Source: Phycisphaera sp. (GTDB lineage Bacteria > Planctomycetota > Phycisphaerae > Phycisphaerales > Phycisphaeraceae). Taken from it: 64,000 nt of DNA. Position numbers and translations under genes: made by a program. The notes beneath the pieces were generated by a model, which saw only the letters and a program-made list of their open reading frames with translations, was not told where the DNA came from and did not search any database. Location of the stretch: the NCBI GenBank assembly GCA_016125215.1, contig WGMF01000009.1, positions 17,096 to 81,095 of the forward strand, read 5' to 3'. Positions 28,025 through 36,797 of the stretch are shown here, in pieces. The first letter of the stretch is position 1. Each line of letters opens with the position of its first letter.

Positions 28025-29289
28025 CGGGTGCCCTCTCCGTCGGTGCGAGTGAGCATCACCGCTTCATCCGGGTTGATGCTCAGTGTCAATCGTCCGCCCT
28101 CGACGGTGACGGTTCCCAGGGGCTTTGACGGCTCGGATGAAAGTCGGCTGATTGCAAGCTCGCGGGCATTTTGCCAGCCCTCGGGGAGCGGCCACGTCTT
28201 GTTTTCGCAGCCGTCTTTGCTGTACGCGATCAGGGTGGGCTTGTCGCACCACAGCGCGGGCATGCAGATGTCGTTGCCGTCGATCAGGCCCTGTGGGGTG
28301 TCGCCGCCACCGGGATTGTTTTTGTAGTACCAGGGCAGGACTTTAAGGTAAAACTCCCGCTTCCAGGCGGCGTGTCGCTCGTCCTCGGGTTGGCCCCACA
28401 GCTCGCGTGCTTCTTCCATGACGTTGGAGCAGTAAAGATCGTCGGGCAGGTGGGCGACGGCCTCGCCGCCGTGCCACGTCCAGGCCTGCAGACCGACGAA
28501 CATGTCCCCGCGGAAACCGTTGGGCCACTCGGAGGTCACGTCGATCCCCCGGTCACGCCAGTAGCGATAGATCCGTCGCTGCGTGGCGACTTCCTGCTCA
28601 CGCGGGTAGCCGAGGTAGGGCGAGATCAAACCGTGGCGTTCGAGCGGTCGTGCGCCGAGGAAGGCGTCGATGTGGACCGTCTTGCCCTCGACGAGTTCGG
28701 GGACCCTCTCGATGAGACCGTCGATGCGTTTCTGAGCCAGGCCGAGCTTCCACTCCCGGGTGTAGCTGATCTGGTAAGAGGTCATGCCGCCCCACGCCTT
28801 GCCGGGGATCACTTTGCCTTCGATGTCTTTGGCAATGATGTCTTTAGCAACATACTCGTCCCAGAGCGGGCTGTCCTCGTAGGCGTCGAACATGTTCAGG
28901 TGGAGGCTGACGGTGGCGCGGTAGCGGCGGGCCTCACGGATGAGCCAGCGCAGGCTGTCGAGCGCGGTGGCGTCTTGCTTGCGTTTGAGGTGCGGGTTGA
29001 CCTCGCTCCAGTCGGGGTATTTCGAGTCGTGGCCCTCGTGATGCCAGCCGATGAGATAGACAATCTGCGGGATGCCTTGCGTCAGGTTGTGGACCTTGCG
29101 GATGGCGTCGAGGGTGCCCTCGAAGGTGAGATAGCACTTGTCCATCTTGCCGTTGCCGTCGCGGGTGGCAAGCATCATGAGATAGACCAGGCTCTGGTGA
29201 TAGGGCAAGAGCCACGGCCGCTCGGGCTTCATGGTTTTGGAGTAGTCGTAGAGTTCGCCGCTGGGTTCGGGCATGATCTTCAATCCCAT
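28021..29289 (-). CDS. GH101/GH129-like TIM-barrel glycosidase, paralogue A
   Basis: A 422-aa protein without signal peptide. It shares long blocks with the protein at 30201-31493: a Tyr-Asp-Tyr/TMKPERPW start, GHDSKYP (86-92), DATALDSLRWL (106-116), LHLNMFDAY (129-137) and HIDAF (206-210). The GHDSKYP block and the later His-x-Asn strand recall the catalytic core of GH101 endo-alpha-N-acetylgalactosaminidases. By that comparison D208 in HIDAF would be the nucleophile and E254 in TSEWPNG the acid/base. GH101 releases core-1 disaccharide and GH129 releases GalNAc from Ser/Thr. Both proteins are far shorter than the multi-domain streptococcal enzymes, so only the barrel and a small beta domain remain. 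Its stop overlaps the GH20 start. Activity on another alpha-linked sugar is possible. Confidence 0.65.
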   Translation of the reverse strand: MGLKIMPEPSGELYDYSKTMKPERPWLLPYHQSLVYLMMLATRDGNGKMDKCYLTFEGTLDAIRKVHNLTQGIPQIVYLIGWHHEGHDSKYPDWSEVNPHLKRKQDATALDSLRWLIREARRYRATVSLHLNMFDAYEDSPLWDEYVAKDIIAKDIEGKVIPGKAWGGMTSYQISYTREWKLGLAQKRIDGLIERVPELVEGKTVHIDAFLGARPLERHGLISPYLGYPREQEVATQRRIYRYWRDRGIDVTSEWPNGFRGDMFVGLQAWTWHGGEAVAHLPDDLYCSNVMEEARELWGQPEDERHAAWKREFYLKVLPWYYKNNPGGGDTPQGLIDGNDICMPALWCDKPTLIAYSKDGCENKTWPLPEGWQNARELAISRLSSEPSKPLGTVTVEGGRLTLSINPDEAVMLTRTDGEGTR

Positions 29290-29345
29290 CTAACCGCAAA
29301 TTTACCACTTATTGTGGGAGGGGGCATCACCGCTCAACGGCAATG

Positions 29346-29357
29346 ACCTTGCAAGGT
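29346..29357. promoter_or_regulatory. Perfect 12-bp palindrome upstream of the GH101-like/GH20/sulfatase genes
   Basis: ACCTTGCAAGGT is self-complementary over 12 bp and lies 57 bp upstream of the GH101-like start at 29289, in one of the larger gaps (151 bp) of the minus-strand block. A TTGACA match on the minus strand (plus-strand 29411-29416) lies further upstream, though no convincing -10 follows at 17 bp. The palindrome is of the size and symmetry of a repressor half-site pair, such as LacI- or GntR-type operators. No regulator gene is present in the window, so this is only a candidate site. Confidence 0.3.
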
Positions 29358-29440
29358 TGCGACAGGCTTTCGCTCTGCGGAATAAGTTTCGCACACAAGA
29401 CGCCTCAACTTGTCAAATCCCTTTCGATCAGCCCGTAGGG

Positions 29441-30163
29441 TCATGGGTCTTTATCATCCCCGTAATGGAAGAGTTCACTTGTGATGTGCTCCCCGTCTAC
29501 GTTCACAAGGGCAAACGTGAAAGGGGATTCACATAGGGCGGGGACCACCATCGTCGAAAAACCACCACCGTCAGCCTCACGAAGCGGCCGGCCGCGGTGG
29601 AAGTGACCGCTCACCGCGAGCGAGTATCTCGACCGACGCATGGCCTCGAACACCGCTTCGTGATTGGTATAGCCGTAGGGTGTTTCACGACGGGGTTCAC
29701 CCACCGGGACATGCTGCAAAGCAATCCGGGGTCCGGCGTGACCTTCCACCTGTTGGGCCATTCTCCTTAGCCCATTCGGGTCCCTCTCCGCGTTGTAACC
29801 GGGTCGCTCCGGGTCAACAAAAGGTACAAGACGTACGTCATTCAAATCGAGACGGTTGTGACGTTCGAAGATTCCGAAAAACTTCCGCACGTTGGGGTCG
29901 TGGTTGCCGGGGATCGCAAGCCAAGTACAAGCCAGACGTTCAAGAATCTGCCGGAGTTCTAAGAGCAACCCCTCGGCTTCCGGGGCTTCGGGGTCATCGA
30001 TCAGGTCTCCCAAGACCGCAACGCCATCGGGTTTGATATCGTTGTTTAACCGATCAACCGTTCGCCTCAACAGCGCCGCGCCACGCTGGCTCTTGCGGTT
30101 GGCCAGAGCGCTGGGTGTGCGACTGTAATGGATGTCCGTGATGAGAGCGATACGAGTAGCCAT
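29441..30163 (-). CDS. Calcineurin-like metallophosphoesterase
   Basis: A 240-aa protein carrying all five metallophosphoesterase blocks: D10-x-H12 in ITDIHY, G52-D53 in VLGDLID, G86-N87-H88-D89, a His in IALQHVP near residue 149, and GHFHRG near 186-191. These ligate the two metals that activate water. The size and the SGHFHRGRPL block resemble the cyclic-nucleotide phosphodiesterase and YfcE-like group, but the substrate cannot be told; a phosphosugar, a nucleotide or a polyphosphate are all possible. No signal peptide. It sits between the two GH101-like paralogues on the same strand, 151 bp from one and 37 bp from the other. It may hydrolyse a phosphate carried by the glycan, or may simply have been caught between the duplicated genes. 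Confidence 0.88.
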   Translation of the reverse strand: MATRIALITDIHYSRTPSALANRKSQRGAALLRRTVDRLNNDIKPDGVAVLGDLIDDPEAPEAEGLLLELRQILERLACTWLAIPGNHDPNVRKFFGIFERHNRLDLNDVRLVPFVDPERPGYNAERDPNGLRRMAQQVEGHAGPRIALQHVPVGEPRRETPYGYTNHEAVFEAMRRSRYSLAVSGHFHRGRPLREADGGGFSTMVVPALCESPFTFALVNVDGEHITSELFHYGDDKDP

Positions 30164-30200
30164 GGTCCTGGAGCAGACGAAGTATTAGCCGAGGTGTTCA

Positions 30201-31493
30201 CTAGGCGTGCGGTGTGATTCTGACGGCCTGTTTTGGTTGGAGAACAAGGAAGACCTCGCGGTTTGAGACGGCGAGTGTGGTGAGTGGCTTGGGGCCTTCG
30301 ACGGTGAGTGAACAGACATCAACCTTGCCCTCGCTTTGCCAAGACCTGGGCAGTCGCCATCGCCTGTGGGCGTAACCGTGCTTGCTGTATGCAATGAGCG
30401 CGGGCTTATCGCACCAGAGAGCCGGCATACAAATATTTTCGTTGTCTCCAAGCCCGCCGTAATCGTAATCCGCGGCGGGGTGGTTGCTATGGTAATACGG
30501 CAGTGTTTCGAGGCAGAAGCGCTCAACAAAGTCGGGCGGCGGTTTCACGTCATCAAACTGGGCGTGGTAAGGCGAAGTGGTGTACAGCGCGTCCGGCAGG
30601 TCGGAGAGATTCCGTGAGTCCGCGGCGTAGGGAGTAAGCCCGACGCAGCGATCCACACGCATCCCCCACGCGTGTTCCACGGCCGGATCGACGCCGTGTT
30701 CCCGCCAGTAGCGCAGGATTTTTCGGATGGTGTTTGCCTCTTCCTCTTTGCTGTAGCCGAGGTAAGGGCTGATCGGACCGTTCTGGTCTTTCATGCGAGC
30801 GCCGAGGAACGCGTCGATATACACACAGCCGTTTTCGCGCAGCTCGGGGACCATTTCAAGCAGGTTGTCGATACGCTTCTGAGTCAGGCCGTGCTTCCAC
30901 TCCTGCGTGTAGCTGATGTGGTAGCAGTCCATGCCCGACCACCGGTTGCCGATGATGGGTTTGCTGTCCGGGTCCTTGGCGATGATGTCTTTCTCTAGGT
31001 ATTCATCGAAAAGCGGGCTGTCGGCATAAGCATCAAACATGTTGACGTGGAGCGTGACCAGGCAGTTGTACCGACGCGCCTCTCGAAACAGCCACCGAAG
31101 GCTGTCGAGCGCGGTGGCGTCTTGCTCGCGCTTGAGGTATTTGCACACCTCGCCCCAGGCGGGGTACTTCGAGTCGTGCCCCTCGTATTGCCAGCCGGTG
31201 AGCAAGACCATCTGCGGGATATTGCAGGTGATGTTGCTCACGCGACGGATCGCTTCAAGAGAGTCCTCGAAGCGCATACAGACCTCTTGGATGCTGCCAT
31301 CGCCAAAAGTCCACCTCTGGCCGCGTGGCCTGTTGGCCGCCATGGCGGGGTCGCCGCTCTGAAAGCCCGTGCCGCTGCGTGACGCGTTGAAGTGCCGATA
31401 GACGAAGCGCTGGTGCCAGTCCACGATCCAGGGCCGCTCCGGCTTCATGGTCTTTTTGTAATCGTAGTACTCGCCGGTGGGTTCGTGTTTCAT
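30201..31493 (-). CDS. GH101/GH129-like TIM-barrel glycosidase, paralogue B
   Basis: 430 aa from ATG 31493, chosen because it matches the start of paralogue A; the frame also has a GTG at 31547. The same conserved blocks are present: GHDSKYP (105-111), DATALDSLRWL (125-135), LHVNMFDAY (148-156), YIDAF (225-229) with candidate nucleophile D227, and an acid/base candidate E273 in AVEHAW. It has an insertion near residues 38-66 (a Gly- and Arg-rich loop) that paralogue A lacks, and the acid/base strand reads EHAWG rather than EWPNG, so the two may differ in specificity. No signal peptide. It is separated from paralogue A by the metallophosphoesterase gene, so the pair probably arose by duplication. 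Confidence 0.63.
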   Translation of the reverse strand: MKHEPTGEYYDYKKTMKPERPWIVDWHQRFVYRHFNASRSGTGFQSGDPAMAANRPRGQRWTFGDGSIQEVCMRFEDSLEAIRRVSNITCNIPQMVLLTGWQYEGHDSKYPAWGEVCKYLKREQDATALDSLRWLFREARRYNCLVTLHVNMFDAYADSPLFDEYLEKDIIAKDPDSKPIIGNRWSGMDCYHISYTQEWKHGLTQKRIDNLLEMVPELRENGCVYIDAFLGARMKDQNGPISPYLGYSKEEEANTIRKILRYWREHGVDPAVEHAWGMRVDRCVGLTPYAADSRNLSDLPDALYTTSPYHAQFDDVKPPPDFVERFCLETLPYYHSNHPAADYDYGGLGDNENICMPALWCDKPALIAYSKHGYAHRRWRLPRSWQSEGKVDVCSLTVEGPKPLTTLAVSNREVFLVLQPKQAVRITPHA

Positions 31494-31606
31494 GGCTAGT
31501 GGATTCCGTACCCCTATCGTAAGGTATTCATTGGTGAGTGGCACCACAATCGAGTGACAATCGAAGCCCTTGACGCGACAAGAGCGCCCCGGCGGCAGAA
31601 TCTACT

Positions 31607-32263
31607 TCACGTCGGGGGCGCGTGGGTGAAACGGGCGACCTGTTGCGCCAGCAGCCGGTAGCCCTCTTCGGTGAAGTGAACGTCACCGGGTTGCGTGAAG
31701 AGATCGGGGGTGAAGGTCGACGAAAGCGCGTGCAGGTCGTTGATGGGGATGTTGTGGGCTTGCATGATTCTGCGGGCAACATCGTTGTAACGCCGCTCGT
31801 CTCCTTCGAATCGACCGGCTTCGCCTGGCGGGACAACGGTGGTGCTGGCCCAGATCAATCGTTTGGCTGAGGGTTTCATGCGACCCACGAGCGTTTCGAG
31901 GTTAGTACGGTATTCCTCGATCGGGACCGAGATGGTGCCCCTAATCTTGTCACGGTTTCCGTAGACCTTCGAGTCGGGGTGGCGGTGGCAAAGGTCGTGC
32001 AGGCCCCAGTTGAAGTGGATCACGTCCCACCGTCGGCCATCCAACCACTCGTCAAGACGTTCGAGTCCAAGGCGTGTGTCACCGCAGTTGGCGCGGGGAC
32101 GCTCAACGTTACAGCGGCCACGCAGCATCTCACGCACGATCGGCGTGTAGCCCTGCGAGATCGAGTCGCCGATGATGAACAGACTCGGCAGGCATGCGTC
32201 CGGGCCCGTGGCGTTCGAGGCATCGAGCCTGCGATTGTCCCGCTCGGGGGTGTAGAACTCCAT
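31607..32263 (-). CDS. SGNH/GDSL hydrolase (probable acyl- or acetylesterase)
   Basis: 218 aa from ATG 32263, with GAGGTG nine bases upstream; a GTG at 32275 is an alternative. The SGNH blocks are visible: block I IIGDSISQG with the nucleophile Ser at about residue 34, a Gly in the RANCGDTRLG region, the NWGLHD segment with Asn for the oxyanion hole near residue 86, and DVHFTEEGY with the catalytic Asp and His near 200. Such small enzymes remove acetyl or other acyl groups from carbohydrates. No signal peptide is seen, so it is probably cytoplasmic. It follows the DUF5703 gene by 27 bp and precedes a GH101-like gene, consistent with deacylation of imported oligosaccharides. Confidence 0.87.
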   Translation of the reverse strand: MEFYTPERDNRRLDASNATGPDACLPSLFIIGDSISQGYTPIVREMLRGRCNVERPRANCGDTRLGLERLDEWLDGRRWDVIHFNWGLHDLCHRHPDSKVYGNRDKIRGTISVPIEEYRTNLETLVGRMKPSAKRLIWASTTVVPPGEAGRFEGDERRYNDVARRIMQAHNIPINDLHALSSTFTPDLFTQPGDVHFTEEGYRLLAQQVARFTHAPPT

Positions 32264-32290
32264 CGCGATAAGCACCTCGGGCCGCCTGCA

Positions 32291-34687
32291 TTACCCTGTA
32301 TAATTCGACGCCCTTTCGCACCGCACGGGCGGCATCACGACAACATCTTTCTCCCTCGACGCCGGCTTAACAACCAGGCCGGTCAGCTTGCCCGCGGTGA
32401 GCCTGCCTTGCACGGTCGTCTTCTCGGGGGCGTGGAGTTTGAAATCGACATCCCACTCGATGGGCCACGCGGGGAAGAGACGGATCTCACTGCCGAGGGT
32501 CTGCATGAGCATTTCCTGCAGGCCGATCATCCCGCTGCCGCCCCAGTTGTGGTCGGGGACCCAGTCGTGACCGGGGCCCCAGAAGGTGGGGTATCGCCGA
32601 TCGCTGTCGTCGAGCTTGCGCGAGTTGAAATCCGCAGCTTCTTGGGTCATGCCCATGCGTGCGAAGAAGATGCCGTCCTGGTGCCAGCTCACGACGTTGC
32701 CCTTGCGAAAGTCGCCGAGCGTGTAAGTATCCTTGAAGACCCGCATGTCGTCGCGGCCCAGTGCAAAACGGTCGAAAGGGAAAAGCGGGTACAACTGCGG
32801 CAATTCGGCGTTGGAGTATTCGTGCCAGCTCTTCGCGGGGAGGATGACCCTGTGGCCCTTGTTCTCGCCGAATGGCAACGGCGGGACGGCTCGCAGCATG
32901 TCCCGGTAATACGCCTTGTCGCGCAGATTCAGGAGTGAATCATCGAGTGTCAGGATCAGTTCGAGGCAGGCGCTCAGGCCCGCGATCAGGTCCGCGGGAT
33001 TGGTCGCGCCGCGGTAACTCTCGCACGCCTTGGCGGGGTAGACCACCAGGTGGCCGTTCTCATCAACTTCGCGGCCGTTGCGCATCACCTGTCTTTTGCG
33101 GAAGTGCTCGTTGAAGAACAGCACCGCGCTTTCAACAAAGGTCATATAGCGCGAGATGTCCGCACCCGTGAAGCGGTGGTATTCGAGGATCATGTAGGCG
33201 TGTTCGACCTGCGACTCCCAGTGATACGCGATGGGTTTGCAAGCCATGACACCCTTTTCAACGGGGTCACCGTAGTGGTGCATGGCGTCGGCGCGTTTGT
33301 CGCCAAAGGGGATGTCTTCACCCCGCTGGCGGTCGCCGGTCGGCCAGCCGTAGCCCATCCCCAGCGCGATGCCCGGCACGGTGATGTATTCACTGAACAC
33401 CGCGCCGTCGTGGCCGAAGTTGGCTTTGACACGGGCCGTCGCGCCGGGTGTGGCCTTACGGTAGAGCTCGAACTGGCCGAGGATCGCATCGGTGTCGCCG
33501 GCCTTGAGCATGGGCCAGTAGAGCAGGCGCTGGTTCTGAGCGGTGAAGCACCCGCCGCCCCATTGCCGCCAGTCCGGGCCGTGCTGTTTGAAGTTTTCAC
33601 CGACGAGGTTGGCATCGAACGTGAAACTCCCGCCGTTGAACTTCGAGGGGTATTCGCCCAGCGCGTTGCAACCGAGCTGGTAGCGGAAGAGGTTGTAGTT
33701 GCGAGCGACGCGCCAGGCACGGTCCGCCGCGTCGGGCTTGTCGGGGTGGATGACGATCCAACTGCGTTCCCAGAAATGCCGCCACCAGTCGAGGGTGGTT
33801 TGTCTTGTTGTGCCCCAGTCGCCTTGCGAGCTGTCCGCAAGAGCGTTGAGTTTGTCCCGCCACTGTTCGAGCGTCTGGGTCTGTTCGATGTGCGTGACGA
33901 TACGAACGCGGTGTCGGTGCGAAGGTATTTGCGATTTCAAAACCCACCCCCGGAAGGTGCGGGTCTGATAGCGGCCATCGGCTTGGCCCGCTTCGACGAA
34001 GCCTTCCCCGGTCATGAAGCCGCCGAAGGTCCGGTTCGAGAGGTCGTCCGCGATCTGGTCACGATACGCTCCGAGGTCCTGTTGCTTGATGAGTTCGTTG
34101 CGGAGCCAGTTGTCCGGTGGGTTGCGGTGATAGAAGAGCACACCTTGATCGGTGAACGCCACGGTGTCCGCGGAGAGGTGGACCTCGCCAGGGTATTTCA
34201 TCAGGTCGAAGCTCGCATGTCGCCGGGTGTCATTGGCAAGCTGTTCTTCTTCCAGCCGCCAGTTTTCATAGGTCGCGGTGGCGTTGAGTTCGTGGTCCGA
34301 TTCAACTTCGACGTGAACAATCGGTCGATGGACCTCGGCCCAGATGCGCACGGTCGCCTTCAAACCCGTGCCGTCTTTTCCGCCGATGACGCCTTCGATC
34401 TCGACGTAACCCTCACGGAGCCTGAGCGTCTGTTTGAAAGTCGCGCCGGGGGTGTTGAACGGGTTGGGGTCAAGTTTCAGCCGGACGCGGCCGAGCTTGA
34501 GGTATTCATTCGTCTCGGCGAGGCTGCCGCTGCGCGAGATGTAGAACAGCACGTCGCCGTTTTCGACCCAGACATTCAGTGCGATATCACCCCCACCGCA
34601 GGGCATCGATTCGGACGAGTCCCCGCTCGGCGAGTCCCATACAACGTCGTAGTCATCAATCGGAGAGACGGCCATTCCGAACTCCAT
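32291..34687 (-). CDS. DUF5703-family protein, probable (alpha/alpha)6 glycosidase
   Basis: A 798-aa protein. The N-terminal beta-sandwich (1-250) carries the signature VVWDSPSGDSSESMPCGGGDIALNV (split here around residue 25), as in DUF5703_N proteins, whose layout resembles GH95 and other GH-L type proteins: beta-sandwich, linker, toroid, C-terminal strands. The toroid region (about 310-700) has Trp- and His-rich stretches such as GHDWVPDHNWGG near residue 709. No proven catalytic residues can be named, and the activity is unknown; an exo-glycosidase of the cluster glycan is inferred from fold and company. No signal peptide. The start ATG 34687 lacks a ribosome-binding site, while ATG 34675 has GGAG six bases upstream and may be the real start. 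It is 10 bp downstream of GH42. Confidence 0.65.
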   Translation of the reverse strand: MEFGMAVSPIDDYDVVWDSPSGDSSESMPCGGGDIALNVWVENGDVLFYISRSGSLAETNEYLKLGRVRLKLDPNPFNTPGATFKQTLRLREGYVEIEGVIGGKDGTGLKATVRIWAEVHRPIVHVEVESDHELNATATYENWRLEEEQLANDTRRHASFDLMKYPGEVHLSADTVAFTDQGVLFYHRNPPDNWLRNELIKQQDLGAYRDQIADDLSNRTFGGFMTGEGFVEAGQADGRYQTRTFRGWVLKSQIPSHRHRVRIVTHIEQTQTLEQWRDKLNALADSSQGDWGTTRQTTLDWWRHFWERSWIVIHPDKPDAADRAWRVARNYNLFRYQLGCNALGEYPSKFNGGSFTFDANLVGENFKQHGPDWRQWGGGCFTAQNQRLLYWPMLKAGDTDAILGQFELYRKATPGATARVKANFGHDGAVFSEYITVPGIALGMGYGWPTGDRQRGEDIPFGDKRADAMHHYGDPVEKGVMACKPIAYHWESQVEHAYMILEYHRFTGADISRYMTFVESAVLFFNEHFRKRQVMRNGREVDENGHLVVYPAKACESYRGATNPADLIAGLSACLELILTLDDSLLNLRDKAYYRDMLRAVPPLPFGENKGHRVILPAKSWHEYSNAELPQLYPLFPFDRFALGRDDMRVFKDTYTLGDFRKGNVVSWHQDGIFFARMGMTQEAADFNSRKLDDSDRRYPTFWGPGHDWVPDHNWGGSGMIGLQEMLMQTLGSEIRLFPAWPIEWDVDFKLHAPEKTTVQGRLTAGKLTGLVVKPASREKDVVVMPPVRCERASNYTG

Positions 34688-34697
34688 TGGGGAGTGC

Positions 34698-36764
34698 TTA
34701 CTTTCGAGTCGGCCTGCTCATCACGCGCACCGCGTAGTGTTCGAGTGTGAGTTTGCCACGCAGGGCCTTACCGCTGAGCACGTCGGTGTAGTCCGTGTCG
34801 AGCGCGACCTCGACGGGCTGCCTGTTGTAGTTCTGCAGGAAGAGATAGTCAGTCTTGCCGTCGGTGCGGAGCTGCGCGGTGACGCCTTTGGGCAACTCCG
34901 TGCTCATCACCGGCTTGATCGACAGGTCGCCGATCAATTTCTTGTAAAACAGCGTGAGGAAGTCCTGCCCCATCCGCGCCGCGAGGTAATAGGCTTTGCC
35001 TTTGCCGAATGTCTTGACGGTGACGGCGGGGGACCCCGCAAAATACTGGTCGCCATATGTGGCCAGCACTTTCGACCCCTCGGCGTGGATCACCGAACAG
35101 GTGTCCACCGCCTTGAACTCGCCCGAGATGCCCAGCGCGTTGCCCTTGCTCATGGCAACCTTCACCGACTCGTGCGGGTAGTAACTCTGGCTCTCTTCCT
35201 CCCACACGCCAAAGACTTCACGCAACCCCCGGCCCGGCACGCCGCCGAGGAAGCACAGGTCCGACTCGTCCACCACCGCGCTCCAGTAGGTCATCACCGC
35301 CGTGCCGCCACGCTCGACGAACGCCCTGAGCCGATCCGCAAAACCGTCACGCAGCATGTAAGAGAGCGGCAGCGTGACGAGCTTGTACCGATCCAAATCC
35401 CCCGTCTGATCGATCACGTCCACCGGCACACCCATCGACCAGAACGGCCGGTAGTGCGAGTCGCAATCCTGTCGGTACTTGGTGTTCTCACCGAGATAGA
35501 CCCGCGCGCCCTCACGGATCGCCCACTCGTTTTCCCAGTCCTGCACGAGTGCGACGCTCGGCTGCACCGAAGTGCCCACGACAGCGTCGAGCTTCGCAAG
35601 CGCTTGCCCAACCTCCGCGACCTCCTTGAACTCGCGCGTCTTCTCCGTGCCTTCATGGTCCACCACCGCGCCGTGGAATTTCTCCATGCACCCCCGGCTC
35701 TTGCGCCACTGGAAGTATTGCACCGTGTCCGAACCATGCGCCACGGCCTGCAAACTCGAAAGCATGTGCATCCCCGGCTCCTTGCGTTTCTTCACACGCC
35801 CGCGCGTCGGGATGCTCGGCACGCTCTCCATCAGCATCCAAGGCTTACCGGCTTTCATCGTTCGGCACTGGTCGTGCATCCGTGCGGTGGCGACCGCTTC
35901 GCCCAGTTCGTCGGCGTGTTCGTGCCAGTTGGGGTACGAGTCCCATGTCACCACGTCCACCGCGCGGGCAAAGGCCCAGTAGTCAAGCGTCGTCGTGCCG
36001 TTCATGAAGTTGGTCGTCACCGGTACGCCGGGCGTCAGTTCACGCAGCGGCACCGCTTCCTGATTGAAAAAGTCGATGGTCTGATGCGTCTTGAAACGAT
36101 CCCAATCGATCATCAAGCCGTGGATGCCTTTGTCGGTCGGGAGGATGTCTTCCCACGTCGGGAAGGCGTGCGACCAGAAACTCGACCAGTAGGCGTGGTT
36201 GAGTCTGTCGAGGTCGTGCTGGTAACGATCGCGCAGCCATTCCTGGAACCACTTGATGCACAGCTCGCAGTGACAGTCCCCGCCGTTGTATTCGTTGGAG
36301 ACGTGCCAGACGAGCAGCGCGGGGTGGTCCTTGTAACGCTCCGCGAGCTTGCGATTGATCGTCTGACACTTCTGCCGGTAGACGGGTGAGGATCGACAGT
36401 GGTTGTGGCGACCGCCGTGGGGTTGGCGCGAGCCATCGGCGTTCACACGGCGAATCTCCGGGTAGGTCCGACTCATCCAAGCGGGCTTGGACCCGCTGGG
36501 CGTCGCCAGCACGGCATAAGCGTTGTGGGCCGCGAGCTTGTCCATGATCGTGTCGAGCCAACCGAACTCGAACTGCCCCTCTTGCGGTTCGAGCGACGAC
36601 CAGGAGAAGATGCCGATGGACATCGCGTTGCAGCCCGAGAGCTTCATCAGTCGCATGTCCTCGTCCCAGACTTCCGGGGTGCGGATCCACTGGTCGGGGT
36701 TGTAGTCTCCGCCGTGGAGCATGTGCGGGCACTTGGGGTGGATCGGGGGGTAACGTGTTGTCAT
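34698..36764 (-). CDS. GH42 beta-galactosidase
   Basis: 688 aa from ATG 36764; the frame continues to a TTG at 36791 that adds nine non-family residues. The GH42 barrel is clear: the HGGDYNPDQW opening (17-26), acid/base E158 in WHVSNEYNG, and nucleophile E313 in WMLMESVPS. Four cysteines (C123, C164, C166 and C169) match the structural zinc site of GH42. The trimerisation and C-terminal beta domains follow, ending with the EHYAVRV strand. It cleaves terminal beta-D-galactosides, or alpha-L-arabinosides in some members. No signal peptide, so intracellular. It lies 33 bp downstream of the sulfatase and 10 bp upstream of the DUF5703 gene. Confidence 0.93.
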   Translation of the reverse strand: MTTRYPPIHPKCPHMLHGGDYNPDQWIRTPEVWDEDMRLMKLSGCNAMSIGIFSWSSLEPQEGQFEFGWLDTIMDKLAAHNAYAVLATPSGSKPAWMSRTYPEIRRVNADGSRQPHGGRHNHCRSSPVYRQKCQTINRKLAERYKDHPALLVWHVSNEYNGGDCHCELCIKWFQEWLRDRYQHDLDRLNHAYWSSFWSHAFPTWEDILPTDKGIHGLMIDWDRFKTHQTIDFFNQEAVPLRELTPGVPVTTNFMNGTTTLDYWAFARAVDVVTWDSYPNWHEHADELGEAVATARMHDQCRTMKAGKPWMLMESVPSIPTRGRVKKRKEPGMHMLSSLQAVAHGSDTVQYFQWRKSRGCMEKFHGAVVDHEGTEKTREFKEVAEVGQALAKLDAVVGTSVQPSVALVQDWENEWAIREGARVYLGENTKYRQDCDSHYRPFWSMGVPVDVIDQTGDLDRYKLVTLPLSYMLRDGFADRLRAFVERGGTAVMTYWSAVVDESDLCFLGGVPGRGLREVFGVWEEESQSYYPHESVKVAMSKGNALGISGEFKAVDTCSVIHAEGSKVLATYGDQYFAGSPAVTVKTFGKGKAYYLAARMGQDFLTLFYKKLIGDLSIKPVMSTELPKGVTAQLRTDGKTDYLFLQNYNRQPVEVALDTDYTDVLSGKALRGKLTLEHYAVRVMSRPTRK

Positions 36765-36797
36765 GGTGGGGTACTCTACTAGGAAACCCAACGGCGA

